Below, in pieces: positions 55,605-63,979 of a stretch of DNA of 64,000 bases. Within the stretch, counting starts at the first letter, position 1. Each line of letters opens with the position of its first letter. Source of the DNA: Sporofaciens musculi. Lineage in GTDB: Bacteria; Bacillota; Clostridia; Lachnospirales; Lachnospiraceae. A program made the translations under genes and the position numbers. The stretch is from NCBI RefSeq assembly GCF_009830285.1, contig NZ_WUQX01000001.1, positions 3,348,501 through 3,412,500 of the forward strand, read 5' to 3'. The notes under the pieces were generated by a model. It searched no databases and was not told the origin of the DNA. It saw nothing but the letters and a program-made list of their open reading frames with translations.

Positions 55605-56492
55605 CTATTTCTTCATATCCGGAAATCCTTCTGTTCCATGCAAATAATTTCTCAACGGATGACCTGCAGAAATACTTTCTGCAGTACCGACCGTTTCTCC
55701 CAGGCAAATCCTCATTTCCTTCCCATTTCTTGTTTGTCCTACAACATCCTCCGATAATTCCAATCGGTTCTTTTTTACCAGCACCAATATCGTAGAGCCG
55801 CCGAATTCAAAATATCCCTTTTCCTGTCCCTGAAAGACCCTTCTATTGCTTCGTAAGTTATGGATCTTCCCCACAAGCAGGGCGCCGACCTCCATCTGGA
55901 CGACAGTACCGAACGCAGGGGTTGAAAGCACGATATACTCCCGGCTGTTCTCCACAAAAACCGGTACGGACGAGTAAGCCGCCGGCCGGACACAATGCAG
56001 GCATCCCTCAATTGCCCCCGATTCGACCCTGACTCCGTCGCATACATAGCAATATCTATGATAATCCTGGGGAGTCAGCCGGAAGATAAGACAAGTCCCT
56101 CCCGCATACTGTTCTGCCAGATCCCTGCTTTTCAACAGTCTCTCCAGGCTGTATTCTACGTGTTTGATCCGGTAAGTCAGATCATCTGCTACCGGATATA
56201 CACTGAGATATCCGTCGCAGGGGCTGATCAGATGCATGGGAGTGATGTCAATTCGTTCCATACTGCGTTTTCTTGTAAAAAAATCATTGAATGAACGGTA
56301 CGACCTGCCCTCATATTCCTTCATATCTATATGATGCTTTTTGATAAATAAGGGTACCAGCCATCTGGAAAACCGCGAATCCAGAAACTTTCCTACTTTT
56401 CCGGACACAGTTGGACGAACCAGAGGCCTTAAAACGGCACGGCCTGGTATCGTTCCATATAAAAAGCGAATCATTAGCGTTTCTTTCTTCAT
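55605..56492 (-). CDS. psd: Phosphatidylserine decarboxylase
   Basis: Converts phosphatidylserine to phosphatidylethanolamine; 295 residues. The proenzyme cleaves itself at the Ser of FEFGGSTILVLV, making the pyruvoyl group. FFTRKRSMERID, SPCDGYLSVYP and RLTPQDYHRYCYVCDG match the family. A longer frame upstream has no support; the ATG at 56492 overlaps the pssA stop as ATGA. It lies after pssA and before the two-component genes. Confidence 0.9.
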   Translation of the reverse strand: MKKETLMIRFLYGTIPGRAVLRPLVRPTVSGKVGKFLDSRFSRWLVPLFIKKHHIDMKEYEGRSYRSFNDFFTRKRSMERIDITPMHLISPCDGYLSVYPVADDLTYRIKHVEYSLERLLKSRDLAEQYAGGTCLIFRLTPQDYHRYCYVCDGVRVESGAIEGCLHCVRPAAYSSVPVFVENSREYIVLSTPAFGTVVQMEVGALLVGKIHNLRSNRRVFQGQEKGYFEFGGSTILVLVKKNRLELSEDVVGQTRNGKEMRICLGETVGTAESISAGHPLRNYLHGTEGFPDMKK

Positions 56493-57133
56493 ATTTCCAT
56501 TCCCAGTCCCATTAACAGGATAACAAATTCTACGATTCCAGTAAATACAATTCCTATTTTTCCAAATAACTTTGGTTTTTTTACATGCAAGGGCAGAACA
56601 AATGCAGCCGCCAGCCCTATTAACAGCACCGGCGCCAGCCTGGATATGCCAAAGGATAACTGTCTCCCAATCACCAGAAATGCCGGCAAAAGAAGATCTA
56701 CGGACGTAACCGGAAGCCCAAGATAACAGGAACGGCTTCCAGTCTCCGCCTGCTGCCGTTCCTCCTCCAGCACGTTGAAATATGCCAGACGGATCAGCGC
56801 GCACAGTACATACAGGCATCCCGCCAAAAATCCCAGATAAGTTTTCCCGCTTGCCATATATCCAAACAATGCCGGCAGGACGCCGAAACAAATCAGGTCG
56901 CTTAAAGAATCAATCTGAATCCCGAATCTTTTCTCACGGACATCCCTTTGCCTGGTAGCGGCAACCGTCCCGTCGAACATATCGCAGATTCCTGCAAACA
57001 TCAGGCATAATACAGCCTGCCGGTATGTCCCCTCCATCGTAAAGATAATTCCGGTAAACCCAAACAACATTCCCAGATAGGTAAGCACCACCGTATAGTT
57101 ATAATAACCGCAAAGCTTTTTCTTTTCCTCCAT
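56489..57133 (-). CDS. pssA: CDP-diacylglycerol-serine O-phosphatidyltransferase
   Basis: Makes phosphatidylserine from CDP-diacylglycerol and serine. 214 residues with about six membrane helices. The CDP-alcohol transferase motif is complete (CDMFDGTVAATR...FGIQIDSLSDLICFG, matching D-x2-DG-x2-AR-x8-G-x3-D-x3-D with small spacing changes). LGLPVTSVDLLLP is also typical of PssA. With psd it gives the two-step route to phosphatidylethanolamine. Confidence 0.88.
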   Translation of the reverse strand: MEEKKKLCGYYNYTVVLTYLGMLFGFTGIIFTMEGTYRQAVLCLMFAGICDMFDGTVAATRQRDVREKRFGIQIDSLSDLICFGVLPALFGYMASGKTYLGFLAGCLYVLCALIRLAYFNVLEEERQQAETGSRSCYLGLPVTSVDLLLPAFLVIGRQLSFGISRLAPVLLIGLAAAFVLPLHVKKPKLFGKIGIVFTGIVEFVILLMGLGMEI

Positions 57134-57170
57134 CCCTTTTCTACCTTTCTTATTTTATTCATTCCATTCT

Positions 57171-57755
57171 TTAAACAGCCGCAGCAGCGAAGAAAATACT
57201 GTACGCCAGAATACACCATGGTTTCCCCAGTACAATGATGGCTGCAAATTTACGTGCCGTCATTTTTGTGATCCCAGTGAAATAACAGAAGAAATCATCC
57301 GGGAACAAAGGCAGCACCATCCCCAGAAACAATACTGTCGTATAGGATTTGCTTTTTGCCGCCCACTCAGCCCATTTTTCATACCGTTTCCCTGGGAACA
57401 TCCTGCCAACAATCTCTTTTCCAAACTTTCTTGCGATCAGAAACGCAAGAATGGAACCCACCGAAATCCCGATGTAATTACACCAGAAGCCGCCCATCCA
57501 GCCGAACATGACCGCCCCGACGATACATCCTAAGAATCCCGGCAGCACCGGAATGACCACCTGAAGCGCCTGGATTGCCGTAAGTACGACCGGCGCCAGC
57601 AGACCAAACCCCGAAATATAACTTTGAAGCGTTTCCACCGAATCAAATTTTCCGTCCAGATATGCTTTAAATAATGCCGCACAGAGGGCCAGACACAGGA
57701 GCAATAACAGCGCGGTCACCCATTTTTTCCATTGTTCTATCCGTTTTATGATCAT
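57171..57755 (-). CDS. VTT-domain (DedA/TVP38-type) membrane protein
   Basis: 194 residues, about five membrane segments. The VTT core is seen in PVLPGFLGCIVGAVMFG, GISVGSILAFLIARKFG and LFLGMVLPLFPDDFFCYFTGIT. VTT proteins scramble or flip lipids such as undecaprenyl phosphate and phosphatidylethanolamine. The ATG at 57755 overlaps the SGNH stop as ATGA. Here, next to pssA and psd, it could move the new lipid or the carrier lipid. Confidence 0.85.
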   Translation of the reverse strand: MIIKRIEQWKKWVTALLLLLCLALCAALFKAYLDGKFDSVETLQSYISGFGLLAPVVLTAIQALQVVIPVLPGFLGCIVGAVMFGWMGGFWCNYIGISVGSILAFLIARKFGKEIVGRMFPGKRYEKWAEWAAKSKSYTTVLFLGMVLPLFPDDFFCYFTGITKMTARKFAAIIVLGKPWCILAYSIFFAAAAV

Positions 57756-58714
57756 TTTCCCCGCATCACTTTCAATTTTTCTGTCACTTTTTGTTCGAAT
57801 TCCTCCGCTTCCTTCTCCCATGCGCTAAGAGCCGCATCTCCCCTGTGATCCGGAAGCTTCCACTCTGATTTATCTAAATACTCTCCCAGATAAGCCGTCA
57901 CCTTACATGCCCCGGACAGGTTCAAATGGTCGCCTTTATCCAGGCTGTCGGTTTTCCAGTCTATTCCAATCTCCTTTACCGCCATATTCATGTTCATATA
58001 GGAAAGATTCTGCTTTTGGGCATATTCCGCCAGCGTATTGTGTTTCCTGTAATTATAGTTCTGCGGTGAAGGCGTGCTGAGCAGCAATATTTCCACATTC
58101 TTTTCCCTGCACATTTCCACGATACGCTCTATATAGCCTTCTACATTTTCGCCCATCTCTTCCTTTTGCGCCGATTCCTTCATATAGTCATCTTCCTTAT
58201 AGGACTGTATCCCGTCCCGGATTTCAAAGCCCTTATAGTTTTCTCCTTTGTACAGCTTCTCCATCAGGAGCGGTTTCCAGATATCGTGGAACCGGAAGAT
58301 CGGGAAATGGTAATTTCCCGCTTCTGCAACCGATTCTTTCAGGCTGTCAAGCTTTCCCTGCCCGCGGAACAATACGTTTGTCTCCAGAATCACGAGCCTT
58401 GGGGACTGCTTTTCAAGAGCTGTTTTCAACAGATAATAAGTTTCTTGTATCTTCTGCCCCGGCTGCCCGCATACATAAGAGGTAATGCCATGGTCTTTCC
58501 ACAGGATAGGCGGTGCAATGGAGCTGTAGCTTAAACTGTCACCCAGGATCAGCACGTCAATAGTCTGGTCTGGTTCCCTGCTAATCCGGGAAATGCTTTT
58601 ATTCCGTCCCTGTACCAGGTCTTCATCTTTTGCCGCTGATTCCATCCACCCTGATATCCCTGTTAACAATATCACTAATATCAAGATAAACAGAATATTT
58701 TTAAAAATTTGCAT
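57752..58714 (-). CDS. SGNH-type hydrolase/acyltransferase 1 (DltD-like)
   Basis: 320 residues with an N-terminal membrane anchor (NILFILILVILLTGISGW). SGNH features: LILGDSLSYSS (Ser60), CGQPGQKIQ, LETNVLFRG and DKGDHLNLSGA (Asp/His). In Dlt and alginate-acetylation systems a membrane SGNH protein works beside the MBOAT protein, as here, where the genes overlap by 14 nt. It likely completes acyl transfer outside. Its paralogue lies downstream of the operon. Confidence 0.85.
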   Translation of the reverse strand: MQIFKNILFILILVILLTGISGWMESAAKDEDLVQGRNKSISRISREPDQTIDVLILGDSLSYSSIAPPILWKDHGITSYVCGQPGQKIQETYYLLKTALEKQSPRLVILETNVLFRGQGKLDSLKESVAEAGNYHFPIFRFHDIWKPLLMEKLYKGENYKGFEIRDGIQSYKEDDYMKESAQKEEMGENVEGYIERIVEMCREKNVEILLLSTPSPQNYNYRKHNTLAEYAQKQNLSYMNMNMAVKEIGIDWKTDSLDKGDHLNLSGACKVTAYLGEYLDKSEWKLPDHRGDAALSAWEKEAEEFEQKVTEKLKVMRGK

Positions 58715-60290
58715 AAATCAAATCCACCTGCTGGTACCCAACGCCGTAAGCCCCAAAAATAATCACTGCAAAGATCAGCCCGTAATACAAAGCCCATCTC
58801 ACAGGCGTCCGTAGTGTCTGCAATCCTGCCTCACCCAGCAGCTTCCTTTCCTTTATCATCCCAACACATGCAACCACCAGACATCCGGTCCCGATCGCCA
58901 GATAATCCGCCCCATCCAGCCCAAAGCCTAAGAATGTCCCGTCCCATAGTTTCTGGGGCGTAAACTCCCGGAACATGCTCTCAAACATCCTAAGTCCTGC
59001 CCTAAGCCCGTTTGCCCGGAAAAACAATTCTCCTGCGAAGATGATCACCCACGTCTTTAAAATCTGTGGGATCCTCCAGTAAAGCGCATGTTCATCAGCG
59101 TGCAAAAGCTTTAACACTTTACTCCTTACAGGCTCTAAGGCAACCCCGCCTAATAGGATGACAAAATAATACATACCGTAAAAGATATAATTCCACTGCG
59201 GTCCATGCCAAAGTCCGTTTAACAGCCACACCGGAAATAATGCAATGGCTGATACCCCAAGTTTTGTCAGATATTTCCCCAGATGTTTTCTTCCGAATTT
59301 ATTCCACTTCTTTACCACAGACGACACAGACACCGGATAGAAAACATAGGTTTTAAACCATACTCCGAGGGTCATGTGCCACCGCCTCCAGAACTCTGCC
59401 GCGTTCCGGGAAGCAAAAGGCTGGTTGAAATTCTCAGGCAGTGTAACGCCGAACATCCTGCCGCTTCCAATGACGATATCCATGCACCCTGAAAATTCCA
59501 TGTAAAGCTGTACCGTATATGCAACTGCCGCCGCTGCAATGACAATCCCATTGTAATTCTCATAATGATCAAAAACTGCTCTTACCAGCACGTAGAGCCG
59601 GTCTGCAATGATCATCTTCTTAAAAAGCCCCCAGAGGATACGCACGCTGCCTTTTGACAGGTTTTCACCTTTCAGGGAATTTCCCTCCCACAGGACGTCT
59701 GCGGTCTGGGCATACATGCTGATGGGCCCTTCCATGATCTGAGGAAAGAATCCCAGAAACAGCGCCAGCTTTCCAAGATTTTTCTCAGAAGGCACCTTCT
59801 CCCAGTAGACGTCTGCCATATATCCGATGGCCTGCAATGTATAGAAAGAAATCCCGATGGGCAGCAGCAGATCCTTTGCCGGAATCAGCGCCGTACTCCC
59901 TGATATCTCCATAAGCGCATTCAGATTCTTTGCAAAAAAGTTATAATATTTCAGCCATGCAAGGACTCCCACCAGTGCAAGGATACCGCCTGCCAGTATC
60001 CATTTTTCTTTCCGCTTATATTGCTTCCTGATCTCTGCCTGGTCCTCCTTCGGCGCTTGTTCCGCCTCCGTCCGGCATCTTAGCTTCATCCATCCCAGCC
60101 ATATGCCGATATAGTGGGTAAATAACGTTGTCCCCAAAAGATACGCCACCAACCCTTTACTGATCAGCCAGAAGAAAGAATATCCTGCTGCCAAAAGCAC
60201 GCACCACCTGATTTTTTTCGGTGCGAGCTGATAAGAAAAAAGCACCAGCGGGAGAAACAGCGCCAGATACACCGCTGTATGGTATGCCAT
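58701..60290 (-). CDS. MBOAT family O-acyltransferase (DltB-like)
   Basis: 529 residues, about eleven membrane segments. The MBOAT signature is FWRRWHMTLGVWFKTYVFYPV with the invariant catalytic His in LLNGLWHGPQWNY; LLPIGISFYTLQAIGYMADVY is also diagnostic. DltB-type enzymes take an acyl group from a carrier protein inside and pass it across the membrane. The neighbouring carrier gene (1 nt upstream) and SGNH gene (overlap) support that role. The length exceeds DltB (about 400), closer to AlgI/PatA types. Confidence 0.9.
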   Translation of the reverse strand: MAYHTAVYLALFLPLVLFSYQLAPKKIRWCVLLAAGYSFFWLISKGLVAYLLGTTLFTHYIGIWLGWMKLRCRTEAEQAPKEDQAEIRKQYKRKEKWILAGGILALVGVLAWLKYYNFFAKNLNALMEISGSTALIPAKDLLLPIGISFYTLQAIGYMADVYWEKVPSEKNLGKLALFLGFFPQIMEGPISMYAQTADVLWEGNSLKGENLSKGSVRILWGLFKKMIIADRLYVLVRAVFDHYENYNGIVIAAAAVAYTVQLYMEFSGCMDIVIGSGRMFGVTLPENFNQPFASRNAAEFWRRWHMTLGVWFKTYVFYPVSVSSVVKKWNKFGRKHLGKYLTKLGVSAIALFPVWLLNGLWHGPQWNYIFYGMYYFVILLGGVALEPVRSKVLKLLHADEHALYWRIPQILKTWVIIFAGELFFRANGLRAGLRMFESMFREFTPQKLWDGTFLGFGLDGADYLAIGTGCLVVACVGMIKERKLLGEAGLQTLRTPVRWALYYGLIFAVIIFGAYGVGYQQVDLIYANF

Positions 60291-60291
60291 G

Positions 60292-60519
60292 TTACTTCTC
60301 CTTAAGCCTTAAAATCATCTGGTACATTGCTTCTGCTGAGTTAAAGTTTTCTGCTGCCATCTCCGAAGCCTCAATCTCGATCCCAAACGCGTCCTCCAGC
60401 TCTGATACAAGGGTAATGACTCCGAAAGAGTCCAACAGGCGGTCATCGATCACTGCTTTTTCTTTTTCCCAGTTAATGCTGTCGTCAATCTCATTTAAAA
60501 TTTTCATTAAAGTATCCAT
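60292..60519 (-). CDS. Acyl/aminoacyl carrier protein (DltC-like)
   Basis: 75 residues, one four-helix carrier domain. The phosphopantetheine attachment Ser31 is in LLDSFGVITLVSELEDAFGIEI-type context (DSFG). GGAGAGAGAAG precedes the ATG at 60519. It lies between the decarboxylase and the MBOAT genes, so it would carry the substrate loaded by the adenylating enzyme 1 kb upstream. Confidence 0.88.
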   Translation of the reverse strand: MDTLMKILNEIDDSINWEKEKAVIDDRLLDSFGVITLVSELEDAFGIEIEASEMAAENFNSAEAMYQMILRLKEK

Positions 60520-60539
60520 CTTCTCTCTCCTCTTCATCA

Positions 60540-61718
60540 TCATAAATTTTCTGTATTCCAGTGATAGGTGTGGATTCTATCCCGTACCGGCTTCCATCCC
60601 ATCTCTTTACTGTAAAGCAGAACCTCCGGAAGCTCATGGCTTAAAAACAGCGCCATTCCTTCTGTCATGGCATAAGCCCCCGCCCGCTCAAAGATCAGGA
60701 CATTTCCTGCTTTCAGATTGCGGATAACCGCTTTCTGCATGAGTACGTCGTTTACCGTACACAAGCTTCCGCATACGGTCCACTGACATTCTGCCCCCGC
60801 CTGGCTCTTTGGCCAAACTCGGAATACAGGCTCATACATTCCCCGGATCTGACCGTCATAATTTAATTGGTGTATCCCGCCGTCCACAATGCAGTATCTC
60901 CTGCCATTGCTTTGTTTGATATCTTTAACGCTTGTCAGGTAATATCCACAGTCAGCGGCAAGGGCGCGCCCCATCTCCAGCATCACAGAGCCCTTCCATT
61001 CCATCCCTTCTACCGCCCTCACAAGCTCGTTTAGATCCGAGTCCCTGTGATCCTCCTGTCCTCTGAAATAAGGAACCGAAAGCCCCGGTCCATATTCCAG
61101 TTGTTCCAGTTGAAATCCGGTCCTTTCTTCCATCTCCCTTAAAAATTGATCCAAGCAGCCAAGTTCTTCTTTGATCTTTCCGGCATGTTTCTTCTGTGTG
61201 CCGGAAAAATAATGGATTCCCCGTATGTTCAGATACGGGCACATCTTTCTTATTTTAATGATATTATGGATAGCTTCCCCATCCATACCAAACTGGTTCC
61301 CGCTGGTCAGCCTTAGATAAACATGCACAGGCTTTTCTTTCCGCCCGCACCAGTCTGTAAAACAGTGGTACTGTTCAAGGGATTCTATGGTGTAAGTACA
61401 TGCCCCGCCATAGGTATCCAAAATCTCACAAATATCCTCCTTCTGTTTTAATACGCCTGAAATCAGCAGCTTTTCCGGTGCAATTCCCTGCTTTTTACAG
61501 ATCCTAAACTCTCCCATAGAGCACACTTCAATCCGGTCTGCCTGTGTTTCCATCTGCCCGACAAGAAAAGGATTTGCCTTCATGGCAAAGCATAAACCGG
61601 CTTTTCCTCCCAATGCTTTCCGGAATTTCCCTACGGTTTCCTTCATTTTATCAATATCAAACAAATAGGACGGCGTACCATATTTCATGATGCAATATTC
61701 CAGATGATCCATAATCAT
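60540..61718 (-). CDS. PLP-dependent decarboxylase, fold type III (LysA/NspC/BtrK-like)
   Basis: 392 residues. PLP lysine is K47 (CFAMKANPF), then HYFSGTQ, phosphate loop YGPGLS, MGRALAADCG, and the dimer-interface CGSLCTVNDVL and RAGAYAMTEGMALF that complete the active site. The family decarboxylates diaminopimelate, ornithine, carboxyspermidine or carrier-bound glutamate (BtrK). The start shares one base with the adenylating gene stop (TGATG), and the carrier gene overlaps its end, so action on a carrier-bound amino acid is plausible. Dlt operons do not normally have this gene. Confidence 0.85.
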   Translation of the reverse strand: MIMDHLEYCIMKYGTPSYLFDIDKMKETVGKFRKALGGKAGLCFAMKANPFLVGQMETQADRIEVCSMGEFRICKKQGIAPEKLLISGVLKQKEDICEILDTYGGACTYTIESLEQYHCFTDWCGRKEKPVHVYLRLTSGNQFGMDGEAIHNIIKIRKMCPYLNIRGIHYFSGTQKKHAGKIKEELGCLDQFLREMEERTGFQLEQLEYGPGLSVPYFRGQEDHRDSDLNELVRAVEGMEWKGSVMLEMGRALAADCGYYLTSVKDIKQSNGRRYCIVDGGIHQLNYDGQIRGMYEPVFRVWPKSQAGAECQWTVCGSLCTVNDVLMQKAVIRNLKAGNVLIFERAGAYAMTEGMALFLSHELPEVLLYSKEMGWKPVRDRIHTYHWNTENL

Positions 61719-63229
61719 CACATGACCTCCTCTAACTTGCTTCGGAAATAATCCCGATCCGTTTTCCCGTTCTTCGTAAGCGGCATTTGGCTGATTGGTA
61801 TGATCTTATGGGGAACCATGTAAACCGGCACTCTTTTCTTCATCTCGGTGCGCACCAGGCCCGTTGCAGCTTCACCAAGGTAAAAGGCAACTAACTGATT
61901 TTTTCTGTAATCCATCAGACAGCAGCTCTTCTCCAGCCCTTGTATCTGGTTCATTGAATGTTCAATTTCTTCCAGCTCAATGCGGTGCCCCATATGCTTG
62001 ACCTGAAAATCCTTCCGCCCGCAAAAATAAAGTTCCCCATCCCTGCCGTAATATCCCAGGTCTCCGGTCCGATAACAGCGCACTTTTGGCTCATCCGGAA
62101 ACGGATAGACAAATCTTTCTTCCGTTTCCCTGGGATTGTTATAATAGCCTTCTGACAGGGATTCTCCCGCCACACAGATTTCCCCTGGTTCTTCCGGAAT
62201 CGTCACTTCTTTCCCCCCTTCATCTAACAGAAATACCCTTCTTCCTGGAAACGGTCTTCCTATGGGAAGCCGCTCTCCATCTTCATAGATACGTTTTACG
62301 GGATAATAGGTGCAGTTGCAGGTAATCTCCGTAGGCCCGTACAGATTGATGAATTCTGCCTGGGGAAGCGCCTCCTGCCAGAGCCTCAGCTGCTTTGCCG
62401 GCATGATCTCGCCGCTGAACATCACACGTTTAACATCACCCGGCACGCGGTAGCGCAGCCCTTTGAGAGCTGATACCAGCGTCAGAGCCGATACTGCCCA
62501 GATCAGCGTCGTTACCTTCTTTTCACAGAGATAATCAAGGAGTACTGGCGGAGTGCAGAACATCTTCTTCGGGATCAATACCAATGAAGCCCCTGTCATT
62601 ACGCTTGTATAGATATCTTTCACCGATACGTCAAAATCAAAAGGAGCCTGATTTCCAATCCTGTCTTCTTCCGTAATTCCAAATGTCTCTGTAAAATGTG
62701 AGATAAAATCGACTACCGCCTTGTGGCTTACAACGATTCCTTTGGGTGTTCCTGTGGAGCCGGAGGTAAAGATACCGTATAACAGATCAGATCCCCTGCT
62801 CTTTTCCCTGATTTCCTTAAGTCTTCCTGCATCGACGGCTGCCTGCATCATATCTCCCAACAGACAGCTCCTTTTGCAGTACCCAGCTTCTTCCAGACGT
62901 TCTTCATTTTTATTATCTGTAATGATAAGTTCCGGCTCTAAGATTCGGAGAATCTCATTTAACCTTACCGCCGGCTGGGACGGGTCTATCATCACATAAA
63001 AGCAGCCTGCATATACTGTCCCGAACATAGCGGCCAGTGTGACCGCACTTTTTTCTGCCAGAATTGCAACCGGTTTTCCCATTTCGGTAAAATTCAAAAT
63101 GGATGAACCCAACCTCCTTGACAGTTTTAAAAGTTCGCTCCAATTAAAACAAACATTTCCGTCATCCACTGCCAGTCTATGGGGATACTTCTTCTCTGCC
63201 CTTTCTAAATAATCCAGTATATGTTCCAT
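61718..63229 (-). CDS. Amino-acid adenylating enzyme (DltA/NRPS A-domain-like)
   Basis: 503 residues. ANL motifs: A3 LLYGIFTSGSTGTPKGI, A4 APFDFDVSVKDIY with the Asp that binds the alpha-amino group of amino acids, A5 NLYGPTEITCNCTYY, A7 YRTGDLGYYGRDG, A8 GRKDFQVKHMGHRIELEEIE and A10 LTKNGKTDRD. It activates an amino acid as the adenylate and should load the carrier two genes downstream. The pocket differs from what I recall of D-Ala ligase, so D-alanine cannot be assumed. First gene of the operon, 38 nt from the shared promoter. Confidence 0.88.
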   Translation of the reverse strand: MEHILDYLERAEKKYPHRLAVDDGNVCFNWSELLKLSRRLGSSILNFTEMGKPVAILAEKSAVTLAAMFGTVYAGCFYVMIDPSQPAVRLNEILRILEPELIITDNKNEERLEEAGYCKRSCLLGDMMQAAVDAGRLKEIREKSRGSDLLYGIFTSGSTGTPKGIVVSHKAVVDFISHFTETFGITEEDRIGNQAPFDFDVSVKDIYTSVMTGASLVLIPKKMFCTPPVLLDYLCEKKVTTLIWAVSALTLVSALKGLRYRVPGDVKRVMFSGEIMPAKQLRLWQEALPQAEFINLYGPTEITCNCTYYPVKRIYEDGERLPIGRPFPGRRVFLLDEGGKEVTIPEEPGEICVAGESLSEGYYNNPRETEERFVYPFPDEPKVRCYRTGDLGYYGRDGELYFCGRKDFQVKHMGHRIELEEIEHSMNQIQGLEKSCCLMDYRKNQLVAFYLGEAATGLVRTEMKKRVPVYMVPHKIIPISQMPLTKNGKTDRDYFRSKLEEVM

Positions 63230-63266
63230 ATCATTTATTCCTTTCTTTTTTCTTTTGTTATCTCTA

Positions 63267-63320
63267 ATTATCCCTGTAAAACCTAAACAGTTCCTTAATT
63301 AATTCTTAACAAATCTAAAC
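63267..63320 (-). promoter_or_regulatory. Regulon promoter b (11-gene envelope operon)
   Basis: TTTAG, TTAAG, TTAAG, TTTAG on the minus strand (63319 down to 63283) with 10, 11 and 11-nt steps, then GATAAT (63267-63272) 10 nt after the last. AGGAAC occupies the -35 position as in promoter a. This fits an OmpR-type activator binding direct half-sites. Confidence 0.75.
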
Positions 63321-63390
63321 CGAAACAGGAATTCTTCTGAAAGGAGCGCGCTTCCCATTGCCAATTCCTTTCTAACTCTTTATAATTTGA

Positions 63391-63430
63391 AACAGATGGG
63401 CTGTACGTACCCGTACAGTCCATCTGTTTT
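63391..63430 (-). terminator. Terminator after the lipoprotein gene
   Basis: Long arms (ACAGATGG and CTGTACG parts pairing across a 3-4 nt loop, one mismatch) just after the lipoprotein stop. T residues follow on both strands, so it may act both ways. Confidence 0.85.
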
Positions 63431-63438
63431 TATTGCTT

Positions 63439-63858
63439 TTAATTTGTCTCCTTATCTCTCGTACTATTGTTCCTGCTTGTCCCGATGTTATTCTTATCTG
63501 ACTTCTTGCTGGTTGTTGCTCCTTTCTCGCCATCTTCCTTGGTGTCTTGCTGACCTGTCGCTGCATTGCCCTGATTCTGACCTTCATCTGTCTTATTCTG
63601 ATCCGGCGCCGTTACATCGTTCTTATCCTCCTGGTCGTAGTCCGTCTTTGTGTCGTCAGCTTTCTTATCCTCCTGCCTTTTTGTCGTATTCTTCTTACCT
63701 GTTGACTTACTGGATTCCGTCTTTGTCTTCGGCTGCGTGGACGTTGATTTCTTATCTTTGCCTCCGCATGCAACCATACCAAGCGCCATTACTCCGATCA
63801 TACAGAGAACAAGTCCTCTTTTTACCATACCTTTTACTGTCGTTTTTGTTTCCTTCAT
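63439..63858 (-). CDS. Lys/Asp/Thr-rich lipoprotein
   Basis: 139 residues. The signal peptide (RGLVLCMIGVMALG) ends at lipobox MVAC; the mature part is about 115 residues of low-complexity Lys, Asp, Thr, Ser and Gln without clear fold. AAAGGAG stands 8 nt before the ATG at 63858. It precedes the envelope operon and, by its promoter, shares regulation. Function unknown; it could be a wall spacer or sensor partner. Confidence 0.78.
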   Translation of the reverse strand: MKETKTTVKGMVKRGLVLCMIGVMALGMVACGGKDKKSTSTQPKTKTESSKSTGKKNTTKRQEDKKADDTKTDYDQEDKNDVTAPDQNKTDEGQNQGNAATGQQDTKEDGEKGATTSKKSDKNNIGTSRNNSTRDKETN

Positions 63859-63979
63859 TTTGCTGACTCCTTTCACAACTTGTTTTTTATCTATGTTTTC
63901 AGGTTTTAAGGAACCTGTATCCTTACGTCGTTACATCTCCTTCCTGTATATTTCAAAGCTGTTTCCTTTGATGGTTCTT

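Noticed and set aside
63439..63858. Lipoprotein as a transport substrate-binding protein
   Set aside because: The mature part is low-complexity and too short for a binding-protein fold.
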